Shown piece by piece: positions 44,439 to 53,202 of a stretch of 64,000 nucleotides of DNA (its first letter is position 1; each line of letters opens with the position of its first letter). The position numbers were made by a program, and so were the translations under genes. Under the pieces are notes generated by a model, which was not told the DNA's origin, made no database searches, and was given only the letters and a program-made list of their open reading frames with translations. Source of the DNA: Acidobacteriota bacterium (lineage in GTDB: Bacteria; Acidobacteriota; Thermoanaerobaculia; Multivoradales; JBCCEF01); contig JBCCEF010000001.1 in NCBI GenBank assembly GCA_039030395.1, forward strand, positions 481,315 to 545,314, read 5' to 3'.

Positions 44439-46616
44439 CTACTGAGCCCGCAAACGCCCGGCCAGCAGCGAAAAGCGATCCTTCAGATCGGCATTCTTGA
44501 CCGCCACCGCCAGGGCTCGCGGATCCCCTACCAGGATCGCCAGCTTTTTGGCACGGGTGAGGGCGGTGTAGAGGAGGTTTCGCCGCAGCATCACCCAGTG
44601 ACCAGTGGTGAGCGGCAGGACGACGCAAGGATATTCACTGCCCTGGGACTTGTGGATCGAGCAGGCGTAGGCCGGTGCCAGTTCGTCAAGGGTGCTGAAT
44701 TCGTGCTGTACTGCCTGGCCGTCGAAGGAGACGGCGACCTTCTGGTTCTCCTCATCGATCGCCAGCACCCGGCCGAGGTCCCCGTTGAAGACCCCGAGGT
44801 CGTAGTTGTTGCGGATTTGCATCACCTTGTCGCCGACGCGAAAGATCCTGCCGGCGCGGGAAACTTCGACACCTGATGGATTGAGCTGGGCGCGCAGGGC
44901 GTTGTTGAGGTTCTCGGTGCCGAGCGGCCCGCGATTCATCGGGGTGAGTACCTGCACCTCTTCCACCGGGTCCACACCGAAGCTCTGGGGGATACGCTGC
45001 GACACCAGATAGGCGATGGTCGCGATCAGCTCTTCCGGCTCTTTGCGCTCGATGAAGAAGAAATCGGCGGCCTTCGCTGCGCTCTCGGCGCGCGGTGGCT
45101 TGAGCAGCGGCATCTCGCCGGCGTTCACCCGGTGGGCATTGACCACGATCAAGCTCTGCTCTGCTTGACGGAAAATCTCCGTCAAGCGCACGACCTCGAT
45201 GCGCCCGCAGGCGATCAGGTCCGCCAGCACCTTGCCCGGGCCGACGGACGGGAGCTGATCGACATCCCCCACCAGCACCAGGCGCCCGCGGTCCGGTAGC
45301 GCCTTGACGATGCTGTGTGCCAGGTGAATGTCCAGCATCGAAGCTTCGTCGACGATCAATAGGTCCGCCGCCAGCGGATTCTCCGGTCCGCGCTCGAAGC
45401 CGCGCGTCTGCGGGTTGAACTCCAGCATGCGGTGGACGGTGGTAGCCTCCATGCCGGTAGCCTCGGAGAGCCGCTTCGCCGCCCGGCCGGTGGGAGCGGC
45501 CAGCAAGATGCGCTGTCGTTTGGCGGCCAGCACCTTGACGATGCCGCGCACCAGGGTGGTCTTGCCGGTTCCCGGCCCGCCGGTGATGACCAGCGCCTTC
45601 TCCGTCAGGCCGCGGCGGATCGCCTCCCGCTGTTGCGGCGCCAGGTCGATGCGCTCGCGCCCGGCGAACCACTGCAGGGCTTTTTCGACATTGATGGCGG
45701 TATCCCGAGGCGGTGTTTTCAAGAGCACCCGAAGGCGCTCGGCTACCCCCGTTTCGGCCACGTGGAGCGCCTTTAGGTAGGCCGCCGCCTCGTCGACCGG
45801 CCGCTCTTCGACGACCGCTTCGCCGGTGCTTTCGAGTTCGGCGAGGGCGGCGACCAGATTGCTCTCCGGCACGTCCAGCAGGTCGATTCCGCCGTCCAAC
45901 AGCCGCTTTCTCGGCAAGTAGACATGTCCCTGATCCGCCGCCGTGGCGAGCTGATGGAGCAACCCGGCCCTGGCTCGCTGCGGTGAATCCGGCGGCAGGC
46001 CGAGAGAGGCAGCAATGCGGTCGGCACTTTTGAAGCCGATTCCCCAGACCTCCGCCGACAGGCGGTACGGATCCTCCCGCACAATTCCCATCGCCTCGCC
46101 GCCGTAGGTCTTGTAGATCTTGATCGCGTGGTGGGTGGCGACGTCATGGGACTGCAGGAAGATCATCAGATCTTTGATCTCCCGCTGCTCCACCCAGGTC
46201 TCCCGGATGCGCTGCACCCGGGTGCGCCCGATGCCGGGAACCTCGGTCAATCGCTCCGGCTTGTTCTCGATGACGTCCAGAGTCTTCAAGCCGAAATGCG
46301 CCACCAAACGCTTCGCCATGACCTTGCCGATGCCCGGCACCAAGCCGGAGCCGAGATACTTCTCGATGCCCGCCAAGGTGCTCGGCGTCAGCGTCAGGTA
46401 GGAGGTCACCTGAAACTGCCGCCCGAACTTCGGATCCTGGATCCAGCTTCCCTCGAGGCGCAAATTCTCCCCCACCTGCACACCGAGGAGATTGCCGACG
46501 GCAGTGGCCTCGCCGCCGGGATCGAGGCTCAGGCGCACCACGCTCCAGGCGTTCTCCGGGTTGGAGTAGACGACCTTTTCGAGGACGCCTTCGAGTTGTG
46601 AGGGAGCAGAATCCAT
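44439..46616 (-). CDS. recD2: RecD2-type ATP-dependent DNA helicase
   Basis: A 725-residue superfamily 1B helicase. The N-terminal part has the OB-like strands and helix-hairpin-helix region (LVPGIGKVMAKRLVAHFG, EVPGIGRTRVQRIRE) typical of RecD2 and absent from RecBCD RecD. Helicase motifs follow: Walker A VITGGPGTGKTTLVRGIV near 335-350, LLIVDEASMLD for motif II, LVLVGDVDQLPSVGPGKVL for motif III and the C-terminal AYACSIHKSQGSEYPCVVLPL and LLYTALTRAKKLAILVGD. It unwinds DNA 5' to 3' and acts in repair. No RecB/RecC partner is nearby, in line with RecD2. Confidence 0.93.
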   Translation of the reverse strand: MDSAPSQLEGVLEKVVYSNPENAWSVVRLSLDPGGEATAVGNLLGVQVGENLRLEGSWIQDPKFGRQFQVTSYLTLTPSTLAGIEKYLGSGLVPGIGKVMAKRLVAHFGLKTLDVIENKPERLTEVPGIGRTRVQRIRETWVEQREIKDLMIFLQSHDVATHHAIKIYKTYGGEAMGIVREDPYRLSAEVWGIGFKSADRIAASLGLPPDSPQRARAGLLHQLATAADQGHVYLPRKRLLDGGIDLLDVPESNLVAALAELESTGEAVVEERPVDEAAAYLKALHVAETGVAERLRVLLKTPPRDTAINVEKALQWFAGRERIDLAPQQREAIRRGLTEKALVITGGPGTGKTTLVRGIVKVLAAKRQRILLAAPTGRAAKRLSEATGMEATTVHRMLEFNPQTRGFERGPENPLAADLLIVDEASMLDIHLAHSIVKALPDRGRLVLVGDVDQLPSVGPGKVLADLIACGRIEVVRLTEIFRQAEQSLIVVNAHRVNAGEMPLLKPPRAESAAKAADFFFIERKEPEELIATIAYLVSQRIPQSFGVDPVEEVQVLTPMNRGPLGTENLNNALRAQLNPSGVEVSRAGRIFRVGDKVMQIRNNYDLGVFNGDLGRVLAIDEENQKVAVSFDGQAVQHEFSTLDELAPAYACSIHKSQGSEYPCVVLPLTTGHWVMLRRNLLYTALTRAKKLAILVGDPRALAVAVKNADLKDRFSLLAGRLRAQ

Positions 46617-46717
46617 GAGGTTTGGGCGGTAGCGCGCCGAGAATCCGTCGATGCTCGGTGCGAAGGCAAAAATCTTATCTCGACGGACGCCTCGCGGTGT
46701 GCCAATATGGCCGGCCT

Positions 46718-48109
46718 ATGGCTCGCAAACCCTCTGTTCTGATCATTGACGACGAAACCGGCTCCCGGGAATCGATGGCCATCGCGCTTGAGAAGGCGGA
46801 CTTCGAAGTCCGCACCTTCGACGATGCGCGCAACGCTCTGAAGTTCATCGCCGAAGATCCGACTCGGGCACAAGTCGCCGTGTGCGATCTCAAGATGCCC
46901 AACATGGACGGCCTCGAATTTCTCGCCGCGGTGCGGGAGGAAAAGCACCCCCTCGCCGTGATTCTGGTCACCGCCTTCGGCAGTATCGACTCCGCCGTCG
47001 AGGCGATGCGCGTCGGGGCGGACGACTACCTACCCAAGCCCGTCGACCTCTACGAACTGCGCACCCGCGTCTCCAACCTGGTCGAAAAGGAGCGCCTGCG
47101 CGAAGAGGTGACCAGCCTGCGGGAACAGCTCGACAAACGCTTTGGCTTCGAGAACATCATCGGCAAAGCACCGGCGATGGAAACGCTGTTCGAGAAGATG
47201 CGGATGGTCGCCCCGACCCGCGCCAGCGTGCTGGTGATCGGCGAGAGCGGTACCGGCAAGGAACTGGTGGCCAACGCCCTGCACCACGCCAGTCCGCGCA
47301 AAAGCGAACGATTTCTGGCGATCAACTGTGGCGCCATCCCGAGCGACATCCTCGAAAGCGAACTCTTCGGCCACGAGAAAGGGGCCTTCACCGGCGCCGT
47401 GTCGCGCAAGATTGGGAAATTCGAGCTGGCCCATCGCGGAACTCTGTTCCTGGACGAGATCAGCGAACTGTACCCGGAACTGCAAGTCAAACTGCTGCGG
47501 GTACTCGAAGAGCGGCAGGTGATGCGGGTGGGCGGTGCCGACCTCCTGGACGTGGATTTTCGCCTGGTGGCAGCGACCAACCGGGACCTCGAGGAAGAGG
47601 TGGAGAAAGGGCGCTTCCGGGAAGACCTGTACTACCGTTTGAAGGTCGTCACTCTGGAAATCCCGTCGCTGCGCGAGCGGCCGAGCGACATTCCGCTACT
47701 GGCGGACTTCTTCCTCAAGCAATATTGCGACGAGCAGGGCAAAGAGCCCAGGGCCTTGAGCCCCGAGGCTCAGGAAGTGTTCAGCCGCTTTCCTTGGCCG
47801 GGAAACGTGCGCGAGCTGCGCAACCGAGTGGAATCGATCGTCGTGTTTCACCAGGGCGAGGAGATCACTTTGCAAGATCTGCCCGCCGACATGCGGGATT
47901 CGGCCACCGTGTCGTCCGCCGGAGCGCCGGTGCAGCCGGTCACCGCCGAGCCGCGCACCATGGCCGAGATCGAACGGCAGGCGATTCTCGAAACCCTGCA
48001 GCGCACCGAGGGCCACCGCGCCAAAGCCGCCGATCTGCTCGACATCGGATTGCGCACGCTACAGCGCAAACTCAAAGACTACAAAGAGCAGGGATACGTG
48101 GAGGATTGA
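46718..48109 (+). CDS. NtrC-family sigma-54-dependent response regulator
   Basis: A 463-residue regulator. The start MARKPSVLIIDDETG is chosen so that the receiver domain begins at the N-terminus. The receiver has the acidic pair Asp11/Asp12 and phosphoacceptor Asp57 (VAVCDLKMPNMDG). The AAA+ domain has Walker A (VIGESGTGKELVANAL), the sigma-54 contact loop GAFTGA and Walker B (GTLFLDEISE). The C-terminus is a Fis-type helix-turn-helix (AILETLQRTEGHRAKAADLLDIGLRTLQRKL). It should activate sigma-54 promoters upon phosphorylation. No sensor kinase is adjacent. Confidence 0.94.
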   Translation: MARKPSVLIIDDETGSRESMAIALEKADFEVRTFDDARNALKFIAEDPTRAQVAVCDLKMPNMDGLEFLAAVREEKHPLAVILVTAFGSIDSAVEAMRVGADDYLPKPVDLYELRTRVSNLVEKERLREEVTSLREQLDKRFGFENIIGKAPAMETLFEKMRMVAPTRASVLVIGESGTGKELVANALHHASPRKSERFLAINCGAIPSDILESELFGHEKGAFTGAVSRKIGKFELAHRGTLFLDEISELYPELQVKLLRVLEERQVMRVGGADLLDVDFRLVAATNRDLEEEVEKGRFREDLYYRLKVVTLEIPSLRERPSDIPLLADFFLKQYCDEQGKEPRALSPEAQEVFSRFPWPGNVRELRNRVESIVVFHQGEEITLQDLPADMRDSATVSSAGAPVQPVTAEPRTMAEIERQAILETLQRTEGHRAKAADLLDIGLRTLQRKLKDYKEQGYVED

Positions 48110-48112
48110 TCG

Positions 48113-48337
48113 ATGGAACTGCCGTCAGAAGTCTTGATCCACAACGCGCAGCTCGGCCTCCAAGGTAGCGTCGGAACGCTGCTGCAAATTCAGGCACTGG
48201 GGTACTACGAGGTCAACGTCTCGTTCGGGGAACGGACCCACCGAGTGCTGCTGCCGGTGTCGGACACGGTGATCATCGCCAAGGAACCGGAACAAGACCC
48301 AGGCACCCCCGCCGAGGACCTCGAAATCGAGCGCTAG
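48113..48337 (+). CDS. small hypothetical protein behind the response regulator
   Basis: A 74-residue protein, MELPSEVLIHNAQLGLQGSVGTLLQ and so on, starting 3 nt after the regulator's stop, so it is probably co-translated with it. It is predicted beta-rich (YYEVNVSFGERTHRVLLPVSDTVIIA) with an acidic tail. The family is not recognised; an accessory to the regulator is possible. Its TAG stop is directly followed by GGTGCC-type repeats. Confidence 0.75.
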   Translation: MELPSEVLIHNAQLGLQGSVGTLLQIQALGYYEVNVSFGERTHRVLLPVSDTVIIAKEPEQDPGTPAEDLEIER

Positions 48338-48418
48338 CAGTGGGTGCTAGCAGTGGGTGCCAGGGGAATGTTCGAATCATCGAGGGACTGGTAGCAGCGG
48401 GTGCCAGGGGAATGTTCA
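48338..48418 (+). repeat. two GGTGCCAGGGGAATGTTC elements
   Basis: Copies begin at 48356 and 48400, each preceded by AGCAGTGG or AGCAGCGG and followed by TTC. A partial head TAGCAGTGGGTGC precedes the first, starting at the stop codon of the small upstream gene. They fill the space before the glycosyltransferase gene; nothing else is recognised between 48419 and 48545. Confidence 0.85.
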
Positions 48419-48545
48419 CAGCACCGACTCAGCCACCCGGCCAAACAAATCCACGTCCGCTAAGATCAACCTTCGCCAGGCTACGTCGAGGCTCTCCACT
48501 CGGTCCTGTCTCTGCCCGATGGCCTGAGTTCTCTCCTCCCAGATC

Positions 48546-49331
48546 ATGAAACCCCGCAACGTCATCGTCATGCCGGCGTACAACGCCGCTCCAACCCTCG
48601 AGCGCATCGTCGCGAGTATCCCGGAAGGGGTTGCGGACGAGATCATCGTGGTCGACGACGCTTCGACGGACGAGACACGTGAAATCGCCCGACGACTCCC
48701 GGTGACGCTGGTCGAGCACTCGGAGAACCGAGGGTACGGCGCCAACCAGAAGACTTGCTACCGCCTGGCCCTGGAGCGGGGCGCTTCCTACATCGTAATG
48801 CTCCATCCGGACGATCAGTACGACGCCCGAATGACGCCGGCAGCCCTCGATGTCCTGTCCCACGACATCTGCGATGTGGTGCTCGGCAACCGGATTCGCA
48901 CCCGCCGAGAGGCACTGGGTGGCGGTATGCCATTGGTCAAGTACCTGGCCAACCGGGGGCTGACCTTCATCGAGAACATCCTCTCAGGCCAGAATCTCGG
49001 CGAGTGGCACAGTGGCTTCCGCGCCTATCGGCGGAGCGTCCTTGAGACGATTCCATTCGACGAGAACGACGACGGATTTGCCTTCGACTCGCAGTTTCTC
49101 GTCCAGTCTGTACAGTTCGGCTTTCGGATCGGAGACGTGCCGGTCCCGGTCCGCTACTTCTCGGAGGCGAGCACCATCGGTCTCGCTGCAGCCACCGGCT
49201 ATGCCCTCCGAACGGGCTTGGTTTTCGGTGAGTGGTACCTCCACCGATTGGGCCTGCGTCGAAGCCCACGACTCTCACCAAAGCCCGCCGGCACCGCGGG
49301 AGCAGATCCTCGATCGGAAAGTGGCGCGTGA
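48546..49331 (+). CDS. family 2 glycosyltransferase
   Basis: A 261-residue GT-A enzyme resembling polyprenyl-phosphate sugar transferases: VIVMPAYNAAPTLERIVASIP at the N-terminus, the first acidic pair in IIVVDDASTD, and HPDDQYDARM for the metal-binding DxD-like site. There is no long C-terminal membrane domain. It would transfer a nucleotide-activated sugar, possibly to a lipid carrier used by the membrane glycosyltransferase gene that overlaps its stop (GTGA). The sugar is unknown. Confidence 0.88.
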   Translation: MKPRNVIVMPAYNAAPTLERIVASIPEGVADEIIVVDDASTDETREIARRLPVTLVEHSENRGYGANQKTCYRLALERGASYIVMLHPDDQYDARMTPAALDVLSHDICDVVLGNRIRTRREALGGGMPLVKYLANRGLTFIENILSGQNLGEWHSGFRAYRRSVLETIPFDENDDGFAFDSQFLVQSVQFGFRIGDVPVPVRYFSEASTIGLAAATGYALRTGLVFGEWYLHRLGLRRSPRLSPKPAGTAGADPRSESGA

Positions 49332-51025
49332 GTCGGGCCACGGAGAACCCTGAATCAGGGGTCGTAGCGGAGGAATGGGTGAATGGCTGGCGGTGGTTCG
49401 CGCTCTTGCTGTGTGGAGCAGCGATTCTCTTCACCGTCGGCATCAACTGGGGTTTGCCCTCCTGGAACGGCTGGGCGGCGGATGAGCTGCATCCCCGGTC
49501 CTGGGAACGAGCGGTCACGCCGGAAACCCACGCCGGATGGCACGCCCGCTATCCTCCACTGCACTTCACGATTCTCAACACATTGGCGAAGCCCGTTCGC
49601 TGGGCAATGTCCGAAGAGGGGCCGATACCGAAGGATTCTTGGCATCAGAATCTCTGGCTGACGATGGCGGCGCGTGTTCTCAGTGTGCTGATGGCCCTGT
49701 CCACTCTGGTGGTTCTTTTCTTCATTGGCAACTACCTGGTCGCCGGCAGAATTCGGCCACCGACCACTACGGGTCTATTCGCCGCGCTGATCATGGCCCT
49801 GACCGCGCCCTACGTGTACTACGCCAAGATGGCGAACCTGGAGTCTCCCTACCTTTTGTGGTTCGCCTGCTCCTTGCTCTTCTACCTCCGGCTGCTCAAT
49901 CGGCCGCGCTTGCGCGACGCGATCTTCTTCGGTCTAGCAGCGGCGGCGACGGTCGCCACCAAGGACCAGGCCTATGCGCTCTACGCGCTGGCCCCGATGC
50001 CCGTTCTGCTGTCGCTGGCCCGCCAACAAGACGCCAACTCCATCTTCAGTCGCCTCGCGAGGGCGACGGTGGATCGCCGGTTCATGGCCGCGGGCATTTC
50101 GGCCGCCTTCGGGTACGCCGTCTTCCAGAACCTGATCTTCAACTGGGTGCGGTTCTCACATCACGTAGATCTCCTTCTCGGTCCAATGAGCAGCCCATAC
50201 CGGGAATACGGCCATGGAGTGACCGATCAGCTTCTATTGGCGAAGGCCTTCGTGCAGCAGACCGTTTTCGCTCTCAATCCTTTGCTTTTCATCATCTGCG
50301 TGATCGGCATCCTATGGACACTCCGGCGGGCTCGAAGGACCACCGAGCGCGGCACCACGAGGAGGTGCCAGGGACTTGGTGCTCGGCGTGAAGCTCGGCT
50401 TCTGGGAGGAGCCCTCGTCCTCGCTGTCTCGTACTACATCACGCTGATCGCGGTGATTGGATTCACTTTCGATCGCTATGTGCTGCCGGTCACCCTCATC
50501 CTCTCCCTCGCAGGTGCCAGGTGCTTTGCGCTATGGCTCGAAAGAAGTCAGCACCAGAAAGCGAGTCGCACCCTTTCTGCGGCATCGATGATTGTGGTCT
50601 TGGGAGTTTCTCTGCTCTACGCCGCCTCGGTGGACACCCGGATGGTCGCCGATGGCCGCTACGCGATCGAGGACTGGGTGTCTTCTCGGGCTCCGCGCGC
50701 AGAGGTGCTCGCCATCGGACGAACCAAGCACGTTCCACGGTTCCAACGCCTACCCTGGAGCAAGATCTACCGCACCGATGGCGGAATTCTCGACCGGGCA
50801 CGCCCCCGGTTTGTCGCCATCAATATCACCGACCTGCGCGCCCCTAGAGAGCGGGCTTTCGTCGAGCGCATGGATCGAGGCGAGTTGGGATATGTGCGCG
50901 CTCTGACGCACCAGGGCCGCCCCCTCTTCAACCTCCTCTACTTTGGAGACCTCTACTTCGGAGATGTCGGAACAAGCCAACGGTTCGTCAATCCCGAGAT
51001 CGCCGTTTGGGAGAGATTGCCCTAG
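49328..51025 (+). CDS. ArnT/PMT-like membrane glycosyltransferase
   Basis: A 565-residue polytopic protein. The start is the GTG overlapping the GT2 stop. It has about 11 hydrophobic segments and the GT-C layout: an acidic first loop with WAADELHPRSWERAV near the N-terminus, then YYAKMANLESPYLLWFACSLLFYLRLL and a soluble C-terminal part. GT-C enzymes use polyprenyl-phosphate sugars, in keeping with the upstream GT2. It contains two GGTGCCAGG words (50365 and 50514), the first translated as RRCQGLGARREARL, a possible old repeat insertion in a loop. The stop overlaps the convergent transposase gene. Confidence 0.85.
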   Translation: MSRATENPESGVVAEEWVNGWRWFALLLCGAAILFTVGINWGLPSWNGWAADELHPRSWERAVTPETHAGWHARYPPLHFTILNTLAKPVRWAMSEEGPIPKDSWHQNLWLTMAARVLSVLMALSTLVVLFFIGNYLVAGRIRPPTTTGLFAALIMALTAPYVYYAKMANLESPYLLWFACSLLFYLRLLNRPRLRDAIFFGLAAAATVATKDQAYALYALAPMPVLLSLARQQDANSIFSRLARATVDRRFMAAGISAAFGYAVFQNLIFNWVRFSHHVDLLLGPMSSPYREYGHGVTDQLLLAKAFVQQTVFALNPLLFIICVIGILWTLRRARRTTERGTTRRCQGLGARREARLLGGALVLAVSYYITLIAVIGFTFDRYVLPVTLILSLAGARCFALWLERSQHQKASRTLSAASMIVVLGVSLLYAASVDTRMVADGRYAIEDWVSSRAPRAEVLAIGRTKHVPRFQRLPWSKIYRTDGGILDRARPRFVAINITDLRAPRERAFVERMDRGELGYVRALTHQGRPLFNLLYFGDLYFGDVGTSQRFVNPEIAVWERLP

Positions 51026-51942
51026 CCAGGTCTAAGGAGAGCCGGAGGGAAGCAGCCGGCCGGAAACTCCACCCGATCGACCCCCTGTCTCAGGAGGGAT
51101 ACGGCTTCGCGGTAGGCACCCAAGAACTCCCGGTAAATAGCCAACCAGTGGATTCTTACTTCTTTGGTCGCACAATGAAACATCGGAGCAGGGGACTTCG
51201 CGCTTTCGACAGGACGATGATGAGGATGCCGCCGGCAGATCCGCCTTGCGCCCAAAGCCTTCTGCATTCCGGAATTCTTCCGAGCCTTTGCGGCTGCGTC
51301 TTCGACCCCTTCGACCAGATTCCGAATGCGATCGCAATAGACCTCTGGGGAGAGAGAACTCCAGCAGGGAAGGGGCGAGAACACGACTTCTTCCGCTTGC
51401 TCAGTCTCATTCGAAGAAGCAGATATACCCTGGCGCTGGGCACGATAACGGCGAGTGCGATCGACCCAAATTCCCTTGAGATTCCGCCCCTCTAGAAGTG
51501 CCCGGACACAGCTCACACCGGGCCAGTCGAGCGGGCTCTCGACGAGGTTCTCCTTGCAACCCTGGGCGAGAACGTAGCGCATGCGATCGACCTGCGCTTC
51601 TGTCTCCTCGCTGACCAGGGTGGCGCGGTAGCGCCTGCCCCAGAATCGATCCCGCCAGCCGTACAGGCGCCCAGCCTCCTTGGCCAAGTTGCTGTTGACC
51701 TCTCTCATGAAGGAGGCCAACTGTAAGGCTGTTTGAACAGAGATCAGTAGATGGTAATGGTTCGAGAGGATGACCGCCGCGTGAATGTCCACGGCATGGT
51801 TGCGTTGCGCGCGTCCGATCACTCCAGCAGCCAGACTATTGAGTCGCTTGCCGGGCCGCAGGAGAAACCGTCCTTGGATCGTCCTCGTGGTTACGAGGAA
51901 TAGTCCGCCGTCGGGTGGTACGTATCGAATAGGTCTGGCCAT
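51022..51942 (-). CDS. REP-associated tyrosine transposase (RAYT, Y1/HUH family)
   Basis: A 306-residue HUH nuclease. The start MARPIRYVPPDGGLFLVTTR is the usual beginning of this family; an upstream start adds 10 residues without support. The metal-binding HUH is HYH at residues 62-64 (ILSNHYHLL), and the probable catalytic tyrosine is Tyr123 in RMRYVLAQGCKENLV. The family's WRDRFWGRRYRATLV segment lies between. RAYTs cut and join single-stranded DNA at REP-like palindromes and are usually single-copy, domesticated or semi-mobile. The C-terminal about 130 residues are an extension. Its last 4 nt overlap the convergent glycosyltransferase gene. A GGTGCC head plus hairpin lies 36-76 nt upstream. 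Confidence 0.88.
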   Translation of the reverse strand: MARPIRYVPPDGGLFLVTTRTIQGRFLLRPGKRLNSLAAGVIGRAQRNHAVDIHAAVILSNHYHLLISVQTALQLASFMREVNSNLAKEAGRLYGWRDRFWGRRYRATLVSEETEAQVDRMRYVLAQGCKENLVESPLDWPGVSCVRALLEGRNLKGIWVDRTRRYRAQRQGISASSNETEQAEEVVFSPLPCWSSLSPEVYCDRIRNLVEGVEDAAAKARKNSGMQKALGARRICRRHPHHRPVESAKSPAPMFHCATKEVRIHWLAIYREFLGAYREAVSLLRQGVDRVEFPAGCFPPALLRPG

Positions 51943-51977
51943 AACTAGGGAGACGCCAAAGGAGAAAACCAACGCTC

Positions 51978-52018
51978 ACTCGGCATCGAAGACCCTTCGA
52001 CCAATGACCTGGCACCTA
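51978..52018 (-). repeat. GGTGCCAGG head plus hairpin upstream of the RAYT gene
   Basis: Reading leftward, the DUF4388 stop TAG overlaps GGTGCCAGGTCATTGG, followed by a TCGAAG-GGT-CTTCGA hairpin (51986-52000). This is the layout of a REP element: conserved head and imperfect palindrome. It points toward the transposase start. Confidence 0.75.
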
Positions 52019-53122
52019 TTCTTTTCGGGCCACCAATCGGCGCCACCACGGGGTCTCGCCGCCTGCGACTTCCAGCTCTGAGTCCAATCGATCGATCGGA
52101 CACGGGAGGAGCGCGAGGTTGCCTTGGCTCAGGCGGACCTGCAGAAATTCGAGCTCCTCCCGAAGACGCTCAGGCTGCTTCGAAAGGGCGTCCCCGAGGG
52201 CTCTCTCGCCATCCAGGCGACGGCAGAACTCACGCAATGCTTCGGACACTCGGTTACTCTCTTCCTCAGAAAGATTCTTTGCCCATACAGGGACCATTTC
52301 TCGCAGAGCCGCTAACGGGATCGCTTGCTGGCGTTCGTCGAGAATCGCCCGTTCTTCTTCCGCTACTTGTTCAAGCATTAGATCGACCAGGCGAATTTCC
52401 TGCGAGGGCTGGTCCTCGAAGTCGGCGATGGCCGCGATATCCAAGGCCTCTCGCAGGCACAACCGATACGCTGCTTCCAGAAACCTAAAAAAAGAACCAC
52501 GAACCACCGAATGAACCTGCCTGAGATCTTTGGCGCCGTCGGTGGCCGCGAGAATTTTTTTCTCCAAAGGTGTCAGAGCGCCATATGTGGCCTCTTGCCC
52601 TCGGTGAAGGACGATGTGGTCGTGAACGAATACCTTTCGGATTCGAGCCAACTCGTCGATCCAACGCGAACCTTCCATCACAACAGCGACCGTATCGATA
52701 GGGGTCGGTCTGATCTCTTCTTCCTCCGGAGAATCCGCTTCGAAGAAGAAAACACCCCGCTCCCACAAGAAAATATCGCAAACAGAATCGATGATCTGCT
52801 GCCGTAAGGTCGTTTCGATCTCCTCGGCAGTGAGGAGATCCAGCTCGACCAGTACGGCTCCGAGGCGGCGAGACCTGCGTTTGCATTCGTAGAGAGCCCG
52901 AAGAAAGGTCTTCTCGTCCAAAAAACCGTGGAGCAGAAGGTGCTGGCCGTAGTACTCCGCGGGATCGTCGGAAAGACAGCCGACTATGCGGCCCTCTTCA
53001 AAGTAGATTCTCTTCTCTACTTTGCTACGGCGCACAACCAGTGCACCAGTGCGGCGCTCATTGCCCGCCCACTGGAGGATGTTGCCAGGGGGAAAGGCGC
53101 TCAATCGACCCGAGAATTCCAT
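52016..53122 (-). CDS. DUF4388 (PATAN-type) domain protein
   Basis: A 368-residue soluble protein. The N-terminus (MEFSGRLSAFPPGNILQWAGNERRTGALVV..IYFEEGRIVGCLSDD) is the DUF4388 domain often fused to signalling proteins. It is followed by an all-helical region with RLGAVLVELDLLTAEEIETTLRQQI, similar to the type II secretion/GspE N-terminal fold. No output domain is seen. The start at MEFSGR is preferred; an ATG 11 codons upstream lies inside a GGTGCC repeat. A regulatory or polarity role is likely, as in other DUF4388 proteins. Confidence 0.82.
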   Translation of the reverse strand: MEFSGRLSAFPPGNILQWAGNERRTGALVVRRSKVEKRIYFEEGRIVGCLSDDPAEYYGQHLLLHGFLDEKTFLRALYECKRRSRRLGAVLVELDLLTAEEIETTLRQQIIDSVCDIFLWERGVFFFEADSPEEEEIRPTPIDTVAVVMEGSRWIDELARIRKVFVHDHIVLHRGQEATYGALTPLEKKILAATDGAKDLRQVHSVVRGSFFRFLEAAYRLCLREALDIAAIADFEDQPSQEIRLVDLMLEQVAEEERAILDERQQAIPLAALREMVPVWAKNLSEEESNRVSEALREFCRRLDGERALGDALSKQPERLREELEFLQVRLSQGNLALLPCPIDRLDSELEVAGGETPWWRRLVARKE

Positions 53123-53143
53123 GATGGGGGATTCTATGGCAGG

Positions 53144-53202
53144 CCTCGCGACCATTCACCTGGCACCTCTACAGGGGCCTCGCGACCATTCACCTGGCAC
53201 CT
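53144..53202 (-). repeat. two GGTGCCAGGTGAATGGTCGCGAGG elements in tandem
   Basis: Minus-strand copies of GGTGCCAGGTGAATGG end at 53153 and 53187, 34 bp apart, with the extended tail TCGCGAGGCC shared. The first copy begins one base after the TAA of the SNF2 gene. The tail of the second runs up to the start region of the DUF4388 gene and creates an extra ATG in its frame. Confidence 0.88.

Noticed and set aside
45314-45333. GTGCCAGGTGAATGT in recD2 as a repeat copy
   Set aside because: It encodes part of a helicase segment at the expected position; an isolated partial match is likely chance.
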